The notes under the pieces are model-generated. The model had not been told where the DNA came from. It made no database searches and saw only the letters and a list, made by a program, of their open reading frames with translations. Of a stretch of DNA of 64,000 nucleotides, positions 18,788 through 27,187 are shown piece after piece. This DNA is from a virus. The DNA lies in the IMG/VR virus record IMGVR_UViG_3300040801_004532, positions 64,001 to 128,000 of that record; one strand, written 5' to 3'. A program made the translations under genes and the position numbers. Each line of letters starts with the position of its first letter. The first letter of the stretch is position 1.

Positions 18788-18964
18788 ATGAACTGGTTAA
18801 AATTCCACCTTACAAAGGCAAGAGAATATATTGATAAGGCAAATCATTATTCAAAAAAAGAAGATCAACAACACGTAATGAAAAATTATATATATGCTGC
18901 TGAGAAAATGATTGAATTTGCAGAAAATGATTTGGATTCACTATCAAAGCAAAAAAGGTTATAA
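18788..18964 (+). CDS. small helical protein
   Basis: 58 residues from ATG 18788 behind AAGGACAAA. Wholly helical and amphipathic (FHLTKAREYIDKAN, then AAEKMIEFAEN). It is the last plus-strand gene of the tRNA island and its stop overlaps the stop of the convergent minus-strand gene. No family recognised. Confidence 0.5.
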   Translation: MNWLKFHLTKAREYIDKANHYSKKEDQQHVMKNYIYAAEKMIEFAENDLDSLSKQKRL

Positions 18965-19306
18965 CTCGGAAAATCTCTTGCGGCACTCAGGGCATCTATC
19001 TAAAAGATCCTTGAGTGCCGCTTCTCTATCTATTATTTTTGTCCTTTGAAAAAATGGCAGGCAGGTAATATGTTTACATTCACATTCTTCAATTGGAGTT
19101 TTATGATTAAAGCCTCTCCTGACCATTTCTTCAGCTAGTATATCGTGTCTATAAATTAAACCCATCGGTTCAAATAAATTATTTTCAATATAACCATTGA
19201 TTTTTTTGTTCTTTTTTAGACACCCCATGAACATGTGTGTCTCCAGATGTTCCCCACATAAATGTTTTTGACAAAGAATTTTAGGATTCACCATCCACAT
19301 TCGCAT
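18959..19306 (-). CDS. DenV-like pyrimidine dimer DNA glycosylase family protein
   Basis: 115 residues from ATG 19306 behind GAGAGGAGAAAAG. MRMWMVNPKILCQKHLCGEHLETHMF, then YRHDILAEEMVRRGFNH, follows the pattern of T4 endonuclease V relatives (QHL..EYREL...LE...RGF), including the glutamate corresponding to the catalytic Glu after the HL-x-x-E motif. This family excises UV dimers. A C-terminal four-cysteine element (CECKHITC...CPEC) is extra. Assignment is from motif pattern only. Confidence 0.6.
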   Translation of the reverse strand: MRMWMVNPKILCQKHLCGEHLETHMFMGCLKKNKKINGYIENNLFEPMGLIYRHDILAEEMVRRGFNHKTPIEECECKHITCLPFFQRTKIIDREAALKDLLDRCPECRKRFSEL

Positions 19307-19517
19307 TTCTAGCTTTTCTCCTCTCTCTTTCTCTTTTCTTTTTGTTCCCCCTTTCAACAATTATTTCTCTTTCAGTTTTTAACTTTTCTCTTACATGTTT
19401 TTGTGCTATTTCGATCCAGTCAGGTTCGTCCTGAAAATCAACTCCAGAACACCGTGGACATTTAACAACATTATCTGGATACCACTCACCACAGAACATA
19501 CACTTCCAGGGCCTCAT
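19281..19517 (-). CDS. zinc-ribbon protein with basic helix
   Basis: 78 residues. WKCMFCGEWYPDNVVKCPRCSG (residues 4-25) is a four-cysteine zinc ribbon, followed by a long Lys/Arg/Glu helix (KKRERERRKARN). It overlaps the downstream gene by 26 bp. Function unknown. Confidence 0.6.
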   Translation of the reverse strand: MRPWKCMFCGEWYPDNVVKCPRCSGVDFQDEPDWIEIAQKHVREKLKTEREIIVERGNKKKRERERRKARNANVDGES

Positions 19518-19546
19518 TTTACAATACTCCTAAAAATTTATTTTTA

Positions 19547-19891
19547 TTAATCTACGTATTCCTCTTTCTTTTGATAACCTTCATTTATCATTACCTCAGA
19601 GAAATTTTGACCGTCTTCTAAAATTATAGTTGCTCCATATCGTCCATAAATTCCAACATGTTTTGTTGTTCTAAAAATTAGTTTTCTTCCCCATAACAAC
19701 TCAACTGCTCGCTTTGTTGCTTTCTTGCCATGCTCAAATTCAGCCTCATTTCTAGGTCTCCATGTTTCAGGAGCATCATAATTATCAATTCTAAATCTTT
19801 GACTAATTTTTATTCCAAAACCAACATCAATTTCTGCATCAACCGTATCACCATCTACAACCCGTTTTACAATTCCTTTATATTCATACAT
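19547..19891 (-). CDS. staphylococcal-nuclease-like thermonuclease
   Basis: 114 residues spanning an SNase fold: VKRVVDGDTVDAEI (Asp ligands), RFRIDNYDAPET (Arg and Asp of the active site), then EHGKKATKRAV and YGRYGATI with the second catalytic Arg. It needs Ca2+ and cuts DNA and RNA to 3'-mononucleotides. No signal peptide, so it is intracellular. Possible role in host DNA breakdown. Confidence 0.8.
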   Translation of the reverse strand: MYEYKGIVKRVVDGDTVDAEIDVGFGIKISQRFRIDNYDAPETWRPRNEAEFEHGKKATKRAVELLWGRKLIFRTTKHVGIYGRYGATIILEDGQNFSEVMINEGYQKKEEYVD

Positions 19892-19892
19892 T

Positions 19893-20180
19893 TTACCATT
19901 CCTTTTTAGCTTTTCGTCTTTTTATTTCACTAGATAGTTGTGTCCTTAATTTTGAAATACAAGGATGTTTAATTGTTCCAGTCCTAAATCCAGTTCCTGT
20001 TAAGTAATTCATAACAACCTTGATTTTATCATTAGAGGTAGACGAAATACTTCCTAAATATTTTTTTAGTTGTGAACAACACCATTCTGGTCTCTTTTTC
20101 CACTGGCCAAGTAAACTCTTTCTTACTGCTTGCCACTCTTGAGATCGAACCAAAATATTTTTTGGATTTTCATCACTCAT
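19893..20180 (-). CDS. hypothetical protein
   Basis: 95 residues from ATG 20180 behind GGAGTGCTAAA. SQEWQAVRKSLLGQW, YLGSI, VMNYLTGTGFRTGTI and a Lys/Arg-rich tail. The layout loosely recalls the small wHTH-like proteins at 14489 and 14902 but lacks their WKxWF ending. Confidence 0.5.
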   Translation of the reverse strand: MSDENPKNILVRSQEWQAVRKSLLGQWKKRPEWCCSQLKKYLGSISSTSNDKIKVVMNYLTGTGFRTGTIKHPCISKLRTQLSSEIKRRKAKKEW

Positions 20181-20227
20181 TTTAGCACTCCATATTACTA
20201 CTAAATTTAATAAAAACTTTTTCAAAA

Positions 20228-20440
20228 TCAGCCATTTGAAACCTCCCTGTAATCAAGTAATTGACCACGGTTTGATAAAAAATTTTTAAAACTACTGAAT
20301 TTCATTCTTTTTTTTGCAGCCCAAATAAAACATGGCGCAGTCATCTTAAATGTAATAAAATCATTATCATCAACAGAAACTGCACCACAATATTTTTTTG
20401 TGTTTACCCAATACATAATGTTAGGCATCAATCCATTCAC
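20228..20440 (-). CDS. small hypothetical protein
   Basis: 70 residues, beginning inside the end of the upstream gene (ATG 20440 or 20428). It has CGAVSVDDNDFITFK in the middle and a basic C-terminal half. No family recognised. Confidence 0.5.
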   Translation of the reverse strand: MNGLMPNIMYWVNTKKYCGAVSVDDNDFITFKMTAPCFIWAAKKRMKFSSFKNFLSNRGQLLDYREVSNG

Positions 20441-20816
20441 CAGTCATATTATTTTTATAGCATCTATAAGAATCTTCATCTGAATGAAAGGTCGAAACCT
20501 CAATAAATTTACATCCAGTTACAGTATAGGATGTAAAACGATGTTTAATATTAGGAGTCACACGAAATGTTTGATTTGGAAGTAAAGTTATAGATTTAAA
20601 CTGATCGTTAGAATCAATATAATCTATATGTAATACACCTTCAAGTATAAAAAAGGTCTCATCCTTAATTTTATGATAATGAAATTTCATATTAGATGAC
20701 CATTTGTTGTGTTCTACATATAATATCTTTCCACAATAATTCTTATCATCTTCTTTGACGTTGGCAAACCAAAGTTCCCAACCCCACTCCTTTTTTACAA
20801 ACTGTGGCGGTAACAT
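20421..20816 (-). CDS. cupin-domain protein, sugar-isomerase-like
   Basis: 131 residues. KEWGWELWFANV start, MKFHYHKIKDETFFILEGVLHI (residues 43-64) is a cupin motif 1 with His, His and Glu metal ligands, and VTPNIKHRFTS (86-96) is motif 2. The N-terminal KxWGxE phrase is typical of mannose-6-phosphate isomerase/guanylyltransferase-type cupins. Substrate unknown. It could serve the sugar pathway encoded further along. Confidence 0.7.
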   Translation of the reverse strand: MLPPQFVKKEWGWELWFANVKEDDKNYCGKILYVEHNKWSSNMKFHYHKIKDETFFILEGVLHIDYIDSNDQFKSITLLPNQTFRVTPNIKHRFTSYTVTGCKFIEVSTFHSDEDSYRCYKNNMTGEWIDA

Positions 20817-21076
20817 TAGAATTCTGGCCTCCCTTCTTTAAAACCGGGACATTCCCACACAGGCAATACTAAATTCTCCAAAACACATAAAGAATAAACC
20901 ATGTTTGAAATTAGACAATTGTTTTCTCTATCTGTTGGTTTAAATTTTTGGCAATGAAAACATAAACATACACTCCGATGTTTACCTTTTAGTGCACCAA
21001 TAACCCAAGTCTTTTTCCCATGGTGTACATATTTCTCAAAAATCTTATTGTTTTTCGCCTTCACTTTTATCCCCAT
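20816..21076 (-). CDS. conserved Cys-rich protein
   Basis: 86 residues from ATG 21076 behind AAGGTGG. KTWVIGALKGKHRSVCLCFHCQKFKP, NCLISNMVYSLCVLENLVLPVWECPGF carries seven cysteines in a recognisable pattern that I have seen in uncharacterised proteins from phages and bacteria. Probably zinc or metal binding. Function unknown. Confidence 0.65.
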   Translation of the reverse strand: MGIKVKAKNNKIFEKYVHHGKKTWVIGALKGKHRSVCLCFHCQKFKPTDRENNCLISNMVYSLCVLENLVLPVWECPGFKEGRPEF

Positions 21077-21245
21077 AATATCCACCTTCTTTAAGAAATT
21101 CAAGAAGCCCTCTATATATTTCGATATCTTCAACAACCTCTTTGCCTTTAACATAAAATTTCCCTGTAGAGGTGATTCTAAGAACTTCTTCGTGATCTCT
21201 GACACTAAAAATAATCTCTCCGTGTTCATTATTTTCATCGCTCAT
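21045..21245 (-). CDS. small conserved phage protein
   Basis: 66 residues from ATG 21245 behind AAGGAGAGAGACA. IIFSVRDHEEVLRITSTGKFYVKGKEVVEDIEIYRGL is a compact beta domain common as a small uncharacterised phage protein. It overlaps the next gene by 32 bp. Confidence 0.6.
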   Translation of the reverse strand: MSDENNEHGEIIFSVRDHEEVLRITSTGKFYVKGKEVVEDIEIYRGLLEFLKEGGYYGDKSEGEKQ

Positions 21246-21256
21246 TGTCTCTCTCC

Positions 21257-21691
21257 TTATATATGCGGGAGGGTTTGAATAATCGAAAATAGTTCTTGTT
21301 TGCATGATGCATGAACCATAAAATCTCCATAGAGACTTGAGATAAAACATTTATCCCAATAAGCTAATACTGCAACCCCCTCAACACATCCTCGCTTTTT
21401 CTCGTCATAATGTTGGATTAAAATATCGCTTAAAAAACCAACAAAATTACGAGCAGCTTGAATATCATTTGCAATCAATCCACCGGCTTGGGCTTCATCA
21501 ATTGCTTTATAAATAATATTATCCAAGTCAGATAAATTTGCATCACAAATAAGACCAATAAATAAAGGCCATCCCAATGCTTGATATTTTCTTACAATCA
21601 GCGGCGACCAATTCTTATCAAGAAGCCTGGTTGAAGTCTGACTATCATCCATAGTCATCCCTTTGTTTGCTTCTTCTCCCATATTCTTCAT
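21257..21691 (-). CDS. hypothetical protein
   Basis: 144 residues, mostly helical, with AGGLIANDIQAARNFVGFLSD in the centre. No motif recognised. It overlaps the upstream gene stop by four bases. Confidence 0.6.
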   Translation of the reverse strand: MKNMGEEANKGMTMDDSQTSTRLLDKNWSPLIVRKYQALGWPLFIGLICDANLSDLDNIIYKAIDEAQAGGLIANDIQAARNFVGFLSDILIQHYDEKKRGCVEGVAVLAYWDKCFISSLYGDFMVHASCKQELFSIIQTLPHI

Positions 21692-21873
21692 TCTCTATTC
21701 ATCTCCTTCCATTCAAGTATTGATTGTATGACTTCTTCTTTATATTGATGTGGAACATAAAATCTAGTCTTGTCCTCAAGCGTAATCCAAACAGAGTTTG
21801 GAAATTTAGATAAAACAAATTGCTGTTCTTTATCAGAATTGGTTTCAATCTCAAAACATTTCCTATATTTCAT
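21688..21873 (-). CDS. small hypothetical protein
   Basis: 61 residues, alpha/beta, with SVWITLEDKTRFYVPHQYKEEVI in the second half. No family recognised. Confidence 0.55.
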   Translation of the reverse strand: MKYRKCFEIETNSDKEQQFVLSKFPNSVWITLEDKTRFYVPHQYKEEVIQSILEWKEMNRE

Positions 21874-21897
21874 TTATTTGTTACCTCGTTTAAGAAA

Positions 21898-22614
21898 TTA
21901 TTCTAACCCATCATATTCAGATGGATTATTTTCCTTTGCAAATTTTTTCCATAGATCAATTCGCCTTTTTTGCTCTTCTTCACCAATCATATCAAGGTCA
22001 TACGGATTTCTATCATCCTGACCAATCGAATATTTTTCGTATATCATTAAAGCAACACATTGCCAAATAACCATAGCAAGATGATGGCAGTTGCTTTCTT
22101 CATCAATTTTTTCTCCTCGTAACCATTTATTTAGATGTCGTTGTAAGGGACCAATGACATTCTTTTTCCATGCTAATCCCTTTCTCCAATTATCATCGTC
22201 ATATTTAATTGTGCCGTATGTATATACTTTAGCAACTTCCTCTATGACCCAAGGAGGGATAAGATCGTGTCTAACCTTACCTTCACTAAATCTTGCAGCA
22301 GTTTCTTTTCCCATTTGCTGCTCTTCTTCTTGTGATCTTTTATATTTTTTAATCATCTTTTTCTCCAACACAGGAATACTTTCAGTCCCCATCCTTACAA
22401 ATCTATATTCCTTTTCTAGTTTATCTAATGTTCTTTCTGTAAACAATCTAAGATCTGATCGAATACCATCGTCATTTATATGTTGATCCATAAACATTAA
22501 AATACGATCACCAACTTCATATTTATCATAAACAGGGATAGATTGTAATTTCGGCAGTCTTTCCTCAGATATCGGCTTACTATCTTCTAGTTGCTTTTCG
22601 AAGTGTTCTCTCAT
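21898..22614 (-). CDS. dATP/dGTP diphosphohydrolase-like protein (DUF5664-type)
   Basis: 238 residues from ATG 22614 behind AAGGAAAGAAGCAACA. The C-terminal half carries the signature: FSEGKVRHDLIPP, VAKVYTYGTIKYDDDNWRKG, LQRHLNKWLRGE and NCHHLAMVIWQCVALM (a His/Asp metal site). Relatives degrade dGTP or dATP and include MazZ of base-modifying phages. The N-terminal 110 residues are an unrelated helical extension. A link to base-modified DNA is only suggestive, given QueC nearby. Confidence 0.7.
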   Translation of the reverse strand: MREHFEKQLEDSKPISEERLPKLQSIPVYDKYEVGDRILMFMDQHINDDGIRSDLRLFTERTLDKLEKEYRFVRMGTESIPVLEKKMIKKYKRSQEEEQQMGKETAARFSEGKVRHDLIPPWVIEEVAKVYTYGTIKYDDDNWRKGLAWKKNVIGPLQRHLNKWLRGEKIDEESNCHHLAMVIWQCVALMIYEKYSIGQDDRNPYDLDMIGEEEQKRRIDLWKKFAKENNPSEYDGLE

Positions 22615-22628
22615 TGTTGCTTCTTTCC

Positions 22629-22844
22629 TTACCATTCATATTTAGTATCATGGATTAAATTCATAATACTTTCAGAACAATTTTCAAGATGTTCTTCTGG
22701 ATCTGCTTCCATAGGATAATCGGTGTTATATACTTCACCAAATTCCCTCAAAAGATCTTTAATTTCTTTTTTCATTGCCTCATTAAATTCTATATCTTTT
22801 TCATATACCTCATCTACAAACCCATTATATTCTCTTATTTTCAT
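22629..22844 (-). CDS. small acidic hypothetical protein
   Basis: 71 residues, acidic and helical (EFNEAMKKEIKDLLREFGEV). No family recognised. Its stop lies 15 bases before the next start. Confidence 0.55.
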   Translation of the reverse strand: MKIREYNGFVDEVYEKDIEFNEAMKKEIKDLLREFGEVYNTDYPMEADPEEHLENCSESIMNLIHDTKYEW

Positions 22845-22845
22845 T

Positions 22846-23325
22846 TTACTCCCTTGTGAAATATTCCATTAAAATTTCGCATGCCTCATACTCATTGTTA
22901 CACCATGTATGGACAGTTTTTTGTACGAATGGATGTTGGCATTGATAGTCATCTAAATCCTCTGCAAATGCGATTACAGTTTTCTCTGGATTCATGAAAT
23001 ACCAAGCTAACTCAAAATAACTACCCAATAGAGGTTTCGATGGATCATATTGATTCATATTTACAATGGCAATAGTAGAGCGAAGCACATAAGTGAGATC
23101 TTTTGGTGGCAATACATCAATGCCATTTATGCGTCGTTCTTTTGATACAGCGTATGTCTGCTCTTTTAACACCCTTGCATTGAATGGGTTCTTACAAGGA
23201 TCAATAATTTTGATTTGATCGCCTGTTCCAGTTTCTTCTATACAATTCGCTATATTTCGTCTCCATTGATATGTAACTTCATACTTTGGAGAAATCTGAC
23301 CAACTAAATAAATTGTTTCCATCAT
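22846..23325 (-). CDS. nucleoside 2-deoxyribosyltransferase-like protein
   Basis: 159 residues. IYLVGQIS at the start, IIDPCKNPF, then STIAIVNMNQYDPSKPLLGSYFELAW and KTVIAF follow the Rossmann-like deoxyribosyltransferase/MTH538 pattern in which a Glu after GSxxE is the nucleophile. Such enzymes exchange or hydrolyse bases on deoxynucleosides. The substrate is uncertain. Confidence 0.65.
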   Translation of the reverse strand: MMETIYLVGQISPKYEVTYQWRRNIANCIEETGTGDQIKIIDPCKNPFNARVLKEQTYAVSKERRINGIDVLPPKDLTYVLRSTIAIVNMNQYDPSKPLLGSYFELAWYFMNPEKTVIAFAEDLDDYQCQHPFVQKTVHTWCNNEYEACEILMEYFTRE

Positions 23326-23825
23326 TCACTCCTTTTTGGTGGTTCTATTCCTTCTTCAGAACATGCCCATCTAAATCTCAACCACAATTCTCCCGGAAGA
23401 TTACGAACCTCATAATCTTTTCCCTTTTTTTCACAATCTTCAATTCCAAGCTTCATCCCACTACTAATATCAAGATCAACATAAAAGACAGTTTTTTCAG
23501 AAACGTCCCTCCAATAAAATCCAGCATCAATTCCCAATTTTCTTTCTTCTGGAATATGATCTCTTAAAACGTATTTCCTTGTATAAAGTAAATGAGAAGC
23601 GTAGGGACTTTCATTATGATTTACTATACAATCATGCATACAAAATTCGCCATAAATTTCATTTAGTTTGACGTTTCCCGCATACGGGGATTCAATTATT
23701 ACCCGCTTCATTTTTTGTTTCTCCAATTCAGCTTGCTTCACTATTTCTTTTTCCTGGTCTAACCAATCTTGATCAGCTGGAATATAATAGCCGCTATCCA
23801 TTTTCTCAACATCCTTTCTCTTCAA
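23322..23825 (-). CDS. DUF7768-like protein
   Basis: 167 residues. VIIESPYAGNVKLNEIYGEFCMHDCI, ESPYASHLLYT, DHIPEERKLGIDAGFYW, VFYVDLDISSGMKLGI and YEVRNL match the DUF7768 group, which resembles SLOG/deoxyribosyltransferase folds and may bind nucleotides. The C-terminal EGIEPPKR tail is extra. Confidence 0.65.
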   Translation of the reverse strand: MKRKDVEKMDSGYYIPADQDWLDQEKEIVKQAELEKQKMKRVIIESPYAGNVKLNEIYGEFCMHDCIVNHNESPYASHLLYTRKYVLRDHIPEERKLGIDAGFYWRDVSEKTVFYVDLDISSGMKLGIEDCEKKGKDYEVRNLPGELWLRFRWACSEEGIEPPKRSE

Positions 23826-24072
23826 TCAATTCAACTAAAACATCCCCATGACAAGCACTTGGTTTGCACCAACACCCAAGTGTTTTTCCCTTTAGTTCAT
23901 GTAGGTCATTTAATAACTTATCGTTTGATAAAATATATTCACGATATTTTCTAATCACTTCTTGCCTATTTCCATCTTTGCCAATCATAAATGGATTCCC
24001 CCATTTAGATGGTCGCCCAATATAAATATCATATTTTTCTCTTTTACAATGTACAACCCTTGTTTCATTCAT
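23806..24072 (-). CDS. DUF4326-like protein
   Basis: 88 residues. VVHCKREKYDIYIGRPSKWGNPF, VIRKYREYI and LGCWCKPSACHGDVLVE are the hallmarks of DUF4326, with a Cys-rich CWCKPxxCHGD site. Function unknown, though often found near nucleotide-handling genes, as here. The stop overlaps the next gene by 20 bp. Confidence 0.75.
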   Translation of the reverse strand: MNETRVVHCKREKYDIYIGRPSKWGNPFMIGKDGNRQEVIRKYREYILSNDKLLNDLHELKGKTLGCWCKPSACHGDVLVELIEEKGC

Positions 24073-24464
24073 ACTAAATGTACCTTCAACGGATCATTTA
24101 CTCGTTTCGTAAATTTTCTTAACGTATCTTCTGTTCCGCCTTTCTTTCGTTTTAGGACTTCATCAAGTCCATCTTCCGGAGCTACAACACACGCAATTAT
24201 TTCATCAGAATTCTCAGCTACATGGCCATTCCGTATGAATAGAGCAGCAGGACTTCCATGCTTTTTATACGCAGGCGGAAATCTTAACATTGGGATTCCT
24301 TCTTTTTCTGAAATTTTATCTGCAAATCTATCGCCGCCCTGCTTACAACCACCGGAACAAATCCAATCTCCATCTTCGTATATTTCATCAAATTTAGCTT
24401 TAACCTTCTTGTATGCCTCGGTTGAATCCCTCCGGCGGGTACCAATAACCCCGATTACCTTCAT
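24069..24464 (-). CDS. SLOG-family nucleotide-binding protein
   Basis: 131 residues from ATG 24464 behind AGAAGGAGAGAAGAGA. IGVIGTRRRDS (P-loop-like turn after the first strand), WICSGGCKQGGDRFAD, GIPMLRFPPAY and SDEIIACV match the SLOG/DUF2493 Rossmannoid fold, which senses or processes nucleotide ligands. Confidence 0.7.
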   Translation of the reverse strand: MKVIGVIGTRRRDSTEAYKKVKAKFDEIYEDGDWICSGGCKQGGDRFADKISEKEGIPMLRFPPAYKKHGSPAALFIRNGHVAENSDEIIACVVAPEDGLDEVLKRKKGGTEDTLRKFTKRVNDPLKVHLV

Positions 24465-24990
24465 TCTCTTCTCTCCTTCTACAATATTGATCAGGTATAA
24501 AAAATTCATTTGCTAAAAAAGATGTTTCTGGTTGAGATGCATGACTGAACTTAAACAATTTCATATTACCGTGTTTTGTAACATCCTCTTTGAGTTCAAT
24601 AAATGGCCAAACAAGATCAGAAAATACAGTCAAGTCCCCGGTTTTAAAAATTAAATCATCTCGTCGATAATGAAGCATTGCTTTAACCAAAGATTTAAAA
24701 TCATAATCATTAAATCTTTCTCGTTCGGCATGATTATCAAAAATCATAAAGGGCAAGATTTGAGGGTCCTCATATTTAATCTGTTCAATAATCCAATATG
24801 ATGGTTGCCAGTCCATCCCATCTTCCCACATTTCTGCATAATAATAATCATATGGTATACCAAATCTATGATACGTTGGATGTGGCCAATTCTCAGATGC
24901 AACCCGAAATTTCGTCCTGGCATCTACAATGAGATCAACACCTCTTAGAAAATGGGTTGGATGGTTGCTTGTTGTGTTTGCGTAGATCAT
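24400..24990 (-). CDS. hypothetical protein
   Basis: 196 residues, rich in Trp/Tyr/Phe (YDYYYAEMWEDGMDWQPSYW). No catalytic motif recognised. It overlaps the SLOG gene start by 65 bp, unusually long, so its C-terminus may be shorter if a frameshift is present. Confidence 0.55.
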   Translation of the reverse strand: MIYANTTSNHPTHFLRGVDLIVDARTKFRVASENWPHPTYHRFGIPYDYYYAEMWEDGMDWQPSYWIIEQIKYEDPQILPFMIFDNHAERERFNDYDFKSLVKAMLHYRRDDLIFKTGDLTVFSDLVWPFIELKEDVTKHGNMKLFKFSHASQPETSFLANEFFIPDQYCRRREENEGNRGYWYPPEGFNRGIQEG

Positions 24991-24994
24991 TTTT

Positions 24995-25675
24995 TCACTC
25001 CATTGAAAATTGAAATATCTTTTGTTTTAATATTATGGGATCATCAAGTTCATATTCCCAAATAATAAGAGTTTTATATCCAAACTGTTCAAAATGTTTG
25101 GTTCGTTCTTCATCTTCTTTCTTGTGCCAATATAACCCAAAATATTCAATTATTTTCTTCTCATTGTAATTAATAAAATCTGGATTCTTTCCTCCAATCC
25201 AAACTTTAAAATCCCCAACATAATCAAAATCAACATCAAGTTTAGAGAAAAGATCAATTAATTTTTTCTCGTGATTATTTGGTTTTGTTCTACATCCCTT
25301 TAAAAATTTCTTCAAAAACCCTTCATCTTTAAAATTATTTATACCTCGTTCTATAGCATCTTGTAATAATTTTTTATCAGACCATGCTTTCTTAACAGAT
25401 TTACTCATCTTTAATCGTTCTTTTTTTGAATAAACTTTTCTATAGCAAGGGTTCTTATCTCCCAACATTTCCCTTCTTCGGCCCTCTTTAAATTTATCTG
25501 TATGTTTCATACCATAAAATGGATTATCCTCACCAACTCTGGTCCCCTTTAAGCTTCTACTTTTTCTTCGTCTAACAGCAGGGCAGGAATTATGAGATTT
25601 AGAACAACATATATTTCCATTCTTCATAGTATATTTTCCTACCTTGCCACAACCATATTTACAATAAATGCTCAA
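24995..25675 (-). CDS. NUMOD3-containing endonuclease (putative homing endonuclease)
   Basis: 226 residues from TTG 25675 behind TGGAGG. N-terminal zinc knuckle (YCKYGCGKVG...CCSKSHNSCP), NUMOD3-like repeats (GEDNPFYGMKHTD, GDKNPCYRKVYS), then a nuclease domain: NNHEKKLIDLF, IGGKNPDFINYNEKKIIEYFG, WHKKEDEERTKHFEQFGYKTLIIWEYEL, like Vsr/PD-(D/E)XK endonucleases. It begins inside the end of the deaminase gene, suggesting insertion there without disrupting it. Confidence 0.75.
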   Translation of the reverse strand: MSIYCKYGCGKVGKYTMKNGNICCSKSHNSCPAVRRRKSRSLKGTRVGEDNPFYGMKHTDKFKEGRRREMLGDKNPCYRKVYSKKERLKMSKSVKKAWSDKKLLQDAIERGINNFKDEGFLKKFLKGCRTKPNNHEKKLIDLFSKLDVDFDYVGDFKVWIGGKNPDFINYNEKKIIEYFGLYWHKKEDEERTKHFEQFGYKTLIIWEYELDDPIILKQKIFQFSME

Positions 25676-26198
25676 ACACCCGTACCTCCAAAGATGAATT
25701 ATCAAGCAAATACTTAGCTGATGAATCATAGAATGTCATTTTTGTAATGATAATCTCTTCAATGCCAGCATTAATTATTTCAACTAAACATGGTGAACAC
25801 GGAACTCCACACGACATATAGAGCTTTGCTCCTTTCGTTTTGATTCCATGACGACCAGCATTGATTAAAGCATTTCTTTCAGCGTGGCCAGCCACACACC
25901 ATTGAAGCCCTTCTCCAGATTTAAAGCCAGCAACATAACGAGGGCATATTTTATGATGTGCTTCATCATCTGGATTAATTCCCTTATTTTTTAACATTGC
26001 TCGCATTTCTGGATCAATCTTAAATCGTTCCCAGCAGTGCGGAATTCCGCGTGGCGGACCATTATAGCCTTGGCTGATAATTGTTCGATCTCTTACAAGC
26101 AATGCACCAATATGCCTTGATAAACAATTGCTTTTTTCGCCAACAACATTGCACATATGTAGATACCAAGGATCCCATTCTAGATACCGTTCTTTCAT
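25659..26198 (-). CDS. dCMP deaminase
   Basis: 179 residues. HAERNAL (H105, E107) and PCSPC (C134, C137) form the zinc and proton-shuttle site of cytidine/dCMP deaminases. IGALLVRDRTIISQGYNGPPRG is the typical N-terminal part. It turns dCMP into dUMP for thymidylate synthesis. A cysteine/histidine-containing insert (HCWERFK...HHKICPRY) probably binds a second zinc, as in T4 deaminase. Its last 17 bases are overlapped by the endonuclease gene. Confidence 0.88.
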   Translation of the reverse strand: MKERYLEWDPWYLHMCNVVGEKSNCLSRHIGALLVRDRTIISQGYNGPPRGIPHCWERFKIDPEMRAMLKNKGINPDDEAHHKICPRYVAGFKSGEGLQWCVAGHAERNALINAGRHGIKTKGAKLYMSCGVPCSPCLVEIINAGIEEIIITKMTFYDSSAKYLLDNSSLEVRVFEHLL

Positions 26199-26213
26199 AC
26201 CAGCATTCTCCTT

Positions 26214-26561
26214 TTACCGATGGTCTCCATCTCCATGAAGCACATCTCTTTTTTTTCTATCGCTCAATTTTTCATTGTTTCGTTTTGGAATTTCGTTATA
26301 GTCTATTCCAAGCCAATCACAAAATCTAGCAGAATACCAATGATAATCACCCATCTCTTCTATGATTGCCTGCTTAAACTCGTCATCAATTACACCATTT
26401 TTATCTCTAAATAGCTTTTTAACTTTCTCAGTAAATTCTCCAACTTCACCAACAATTCCCAAGACATAATATAACCAACCAGGGTCTAAACAATCTTGGG
26501 CTGAGGTTCCGACATCAGTTTTCCTACACTCTTTTTGATATTCATTAAAGTCCATTAGCAC
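26214..26561 (-). CDS. MazG-like nucleotide pyrophosphohydrolase
   Basis: 115 residues. VLGIVGEVGEFTEKVKKLFRD and IIEEMGDYHWYSARFCDWLG give the E-x2-E...E-x2-D metal site of the all-alpha NTP pyrophosphatase superfamily. Possible roles are dNTP clean-up or lowering (p)ppGpp-type signals. Overlaps queC by seven bases. Confidence 0.75.
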   Translation of the reverse strand: MLMDFNEYQKECRKTDVGTSAQDCLDPGWLYYVLGIVGEVGEFTEKVKKLFRDKNGVIDDEFKQAIIEEMGDYHWYSARFCDWLGIDYNEIPKRNNEKLSDRKKRDVLHGDGDHR

Positions 26562-27187
26562 CCACTTTCATGATGGTCACATGTACATTCGGATTTTCCA
26601 CATGCGCAAACGGGAGGTTCATATCCACTATGAATTTGACTCATAGTATAACCAAATTGATTTTGAAGGATTTGAAGAATTAATTCTTTTGACATACCAA
26701 GGAGGGGCGCAACAATTTTGATTGGTTTTACTCCGCTTATTGCACTTACTTCATTCATCTTTACAACATATTCTTGATAACAATCTGGAAATAAATTGAT
26801 TCGATCTGAATAATCAGGGCCATACCATACTTCATCTATTCCCATATTTTCTGCAACGCTCATAGCAAGTCCTAAAAATATAGTATTTCTTGCCGGCACA
26901 TTCATTGGATGAACATTTTCCCATCGAGACTCAACGAGATCTCCAGTCAACCCACTATTAATATTTAGTCCATTAATTTTGATTATCTGATATTTAACAT
27001 CTATAGAATCTAATTGTTTAACTGCATAATCTAATTCTTCAATGTGTTTTTGTCCATAATCAATTAATAAGCAATAAGGATTTTTTCCTGCCATTTTTGC
27101 AAGATGAAGCATCAATAAACTATCAGCTCCGCCGCTATATAACATTACTACATCAACATTAAGAACTTCATTTGCTACATTTTCCAT
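26555..27187 (-). CDS. queC: 7-cyano-7-deazaguanine synthase
   Basis: 210 residues from ATG 27187 behind AAAGGAGAAGGTTTA. SGGADS (18-23) is the ATP-pyrophosphatase loop, followed by IDYGQKH, VPARNTIFL and a C-terminal Cys cluster (VCACGKSECTC) that binds zinc. QueC converts carboxy-deazaguanine to preQ0. Products feed queuosine in tRNA or 7-deazaguanine bases in phage DNA. The window carries tRNAs for Tyr, Asp, Asn and His, all possible queuosine acceptors. FolE, QueD, QueE and a TGT/DpdA partner are not in this window. Confidence 0.9.
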   Translation of the reverse strand: MENVANEVLNVDVVMLYSGGADSLLMLHLAKMAGKNPYCLLIDYGQKHIEELDYAVKQLDSIDVKYQIIKINGLNINSGLTGDLVESRWENVHPMNVPARNTIFLGLAMSVAENMGIDEVWYGPDYSDRINLFPDCYQEYVVKMNEVSAISGVKPIKIVAPLLGMSKELILQILQNQFGYTMSQIHSGYEPPVCACGKSECTCDHHESGC

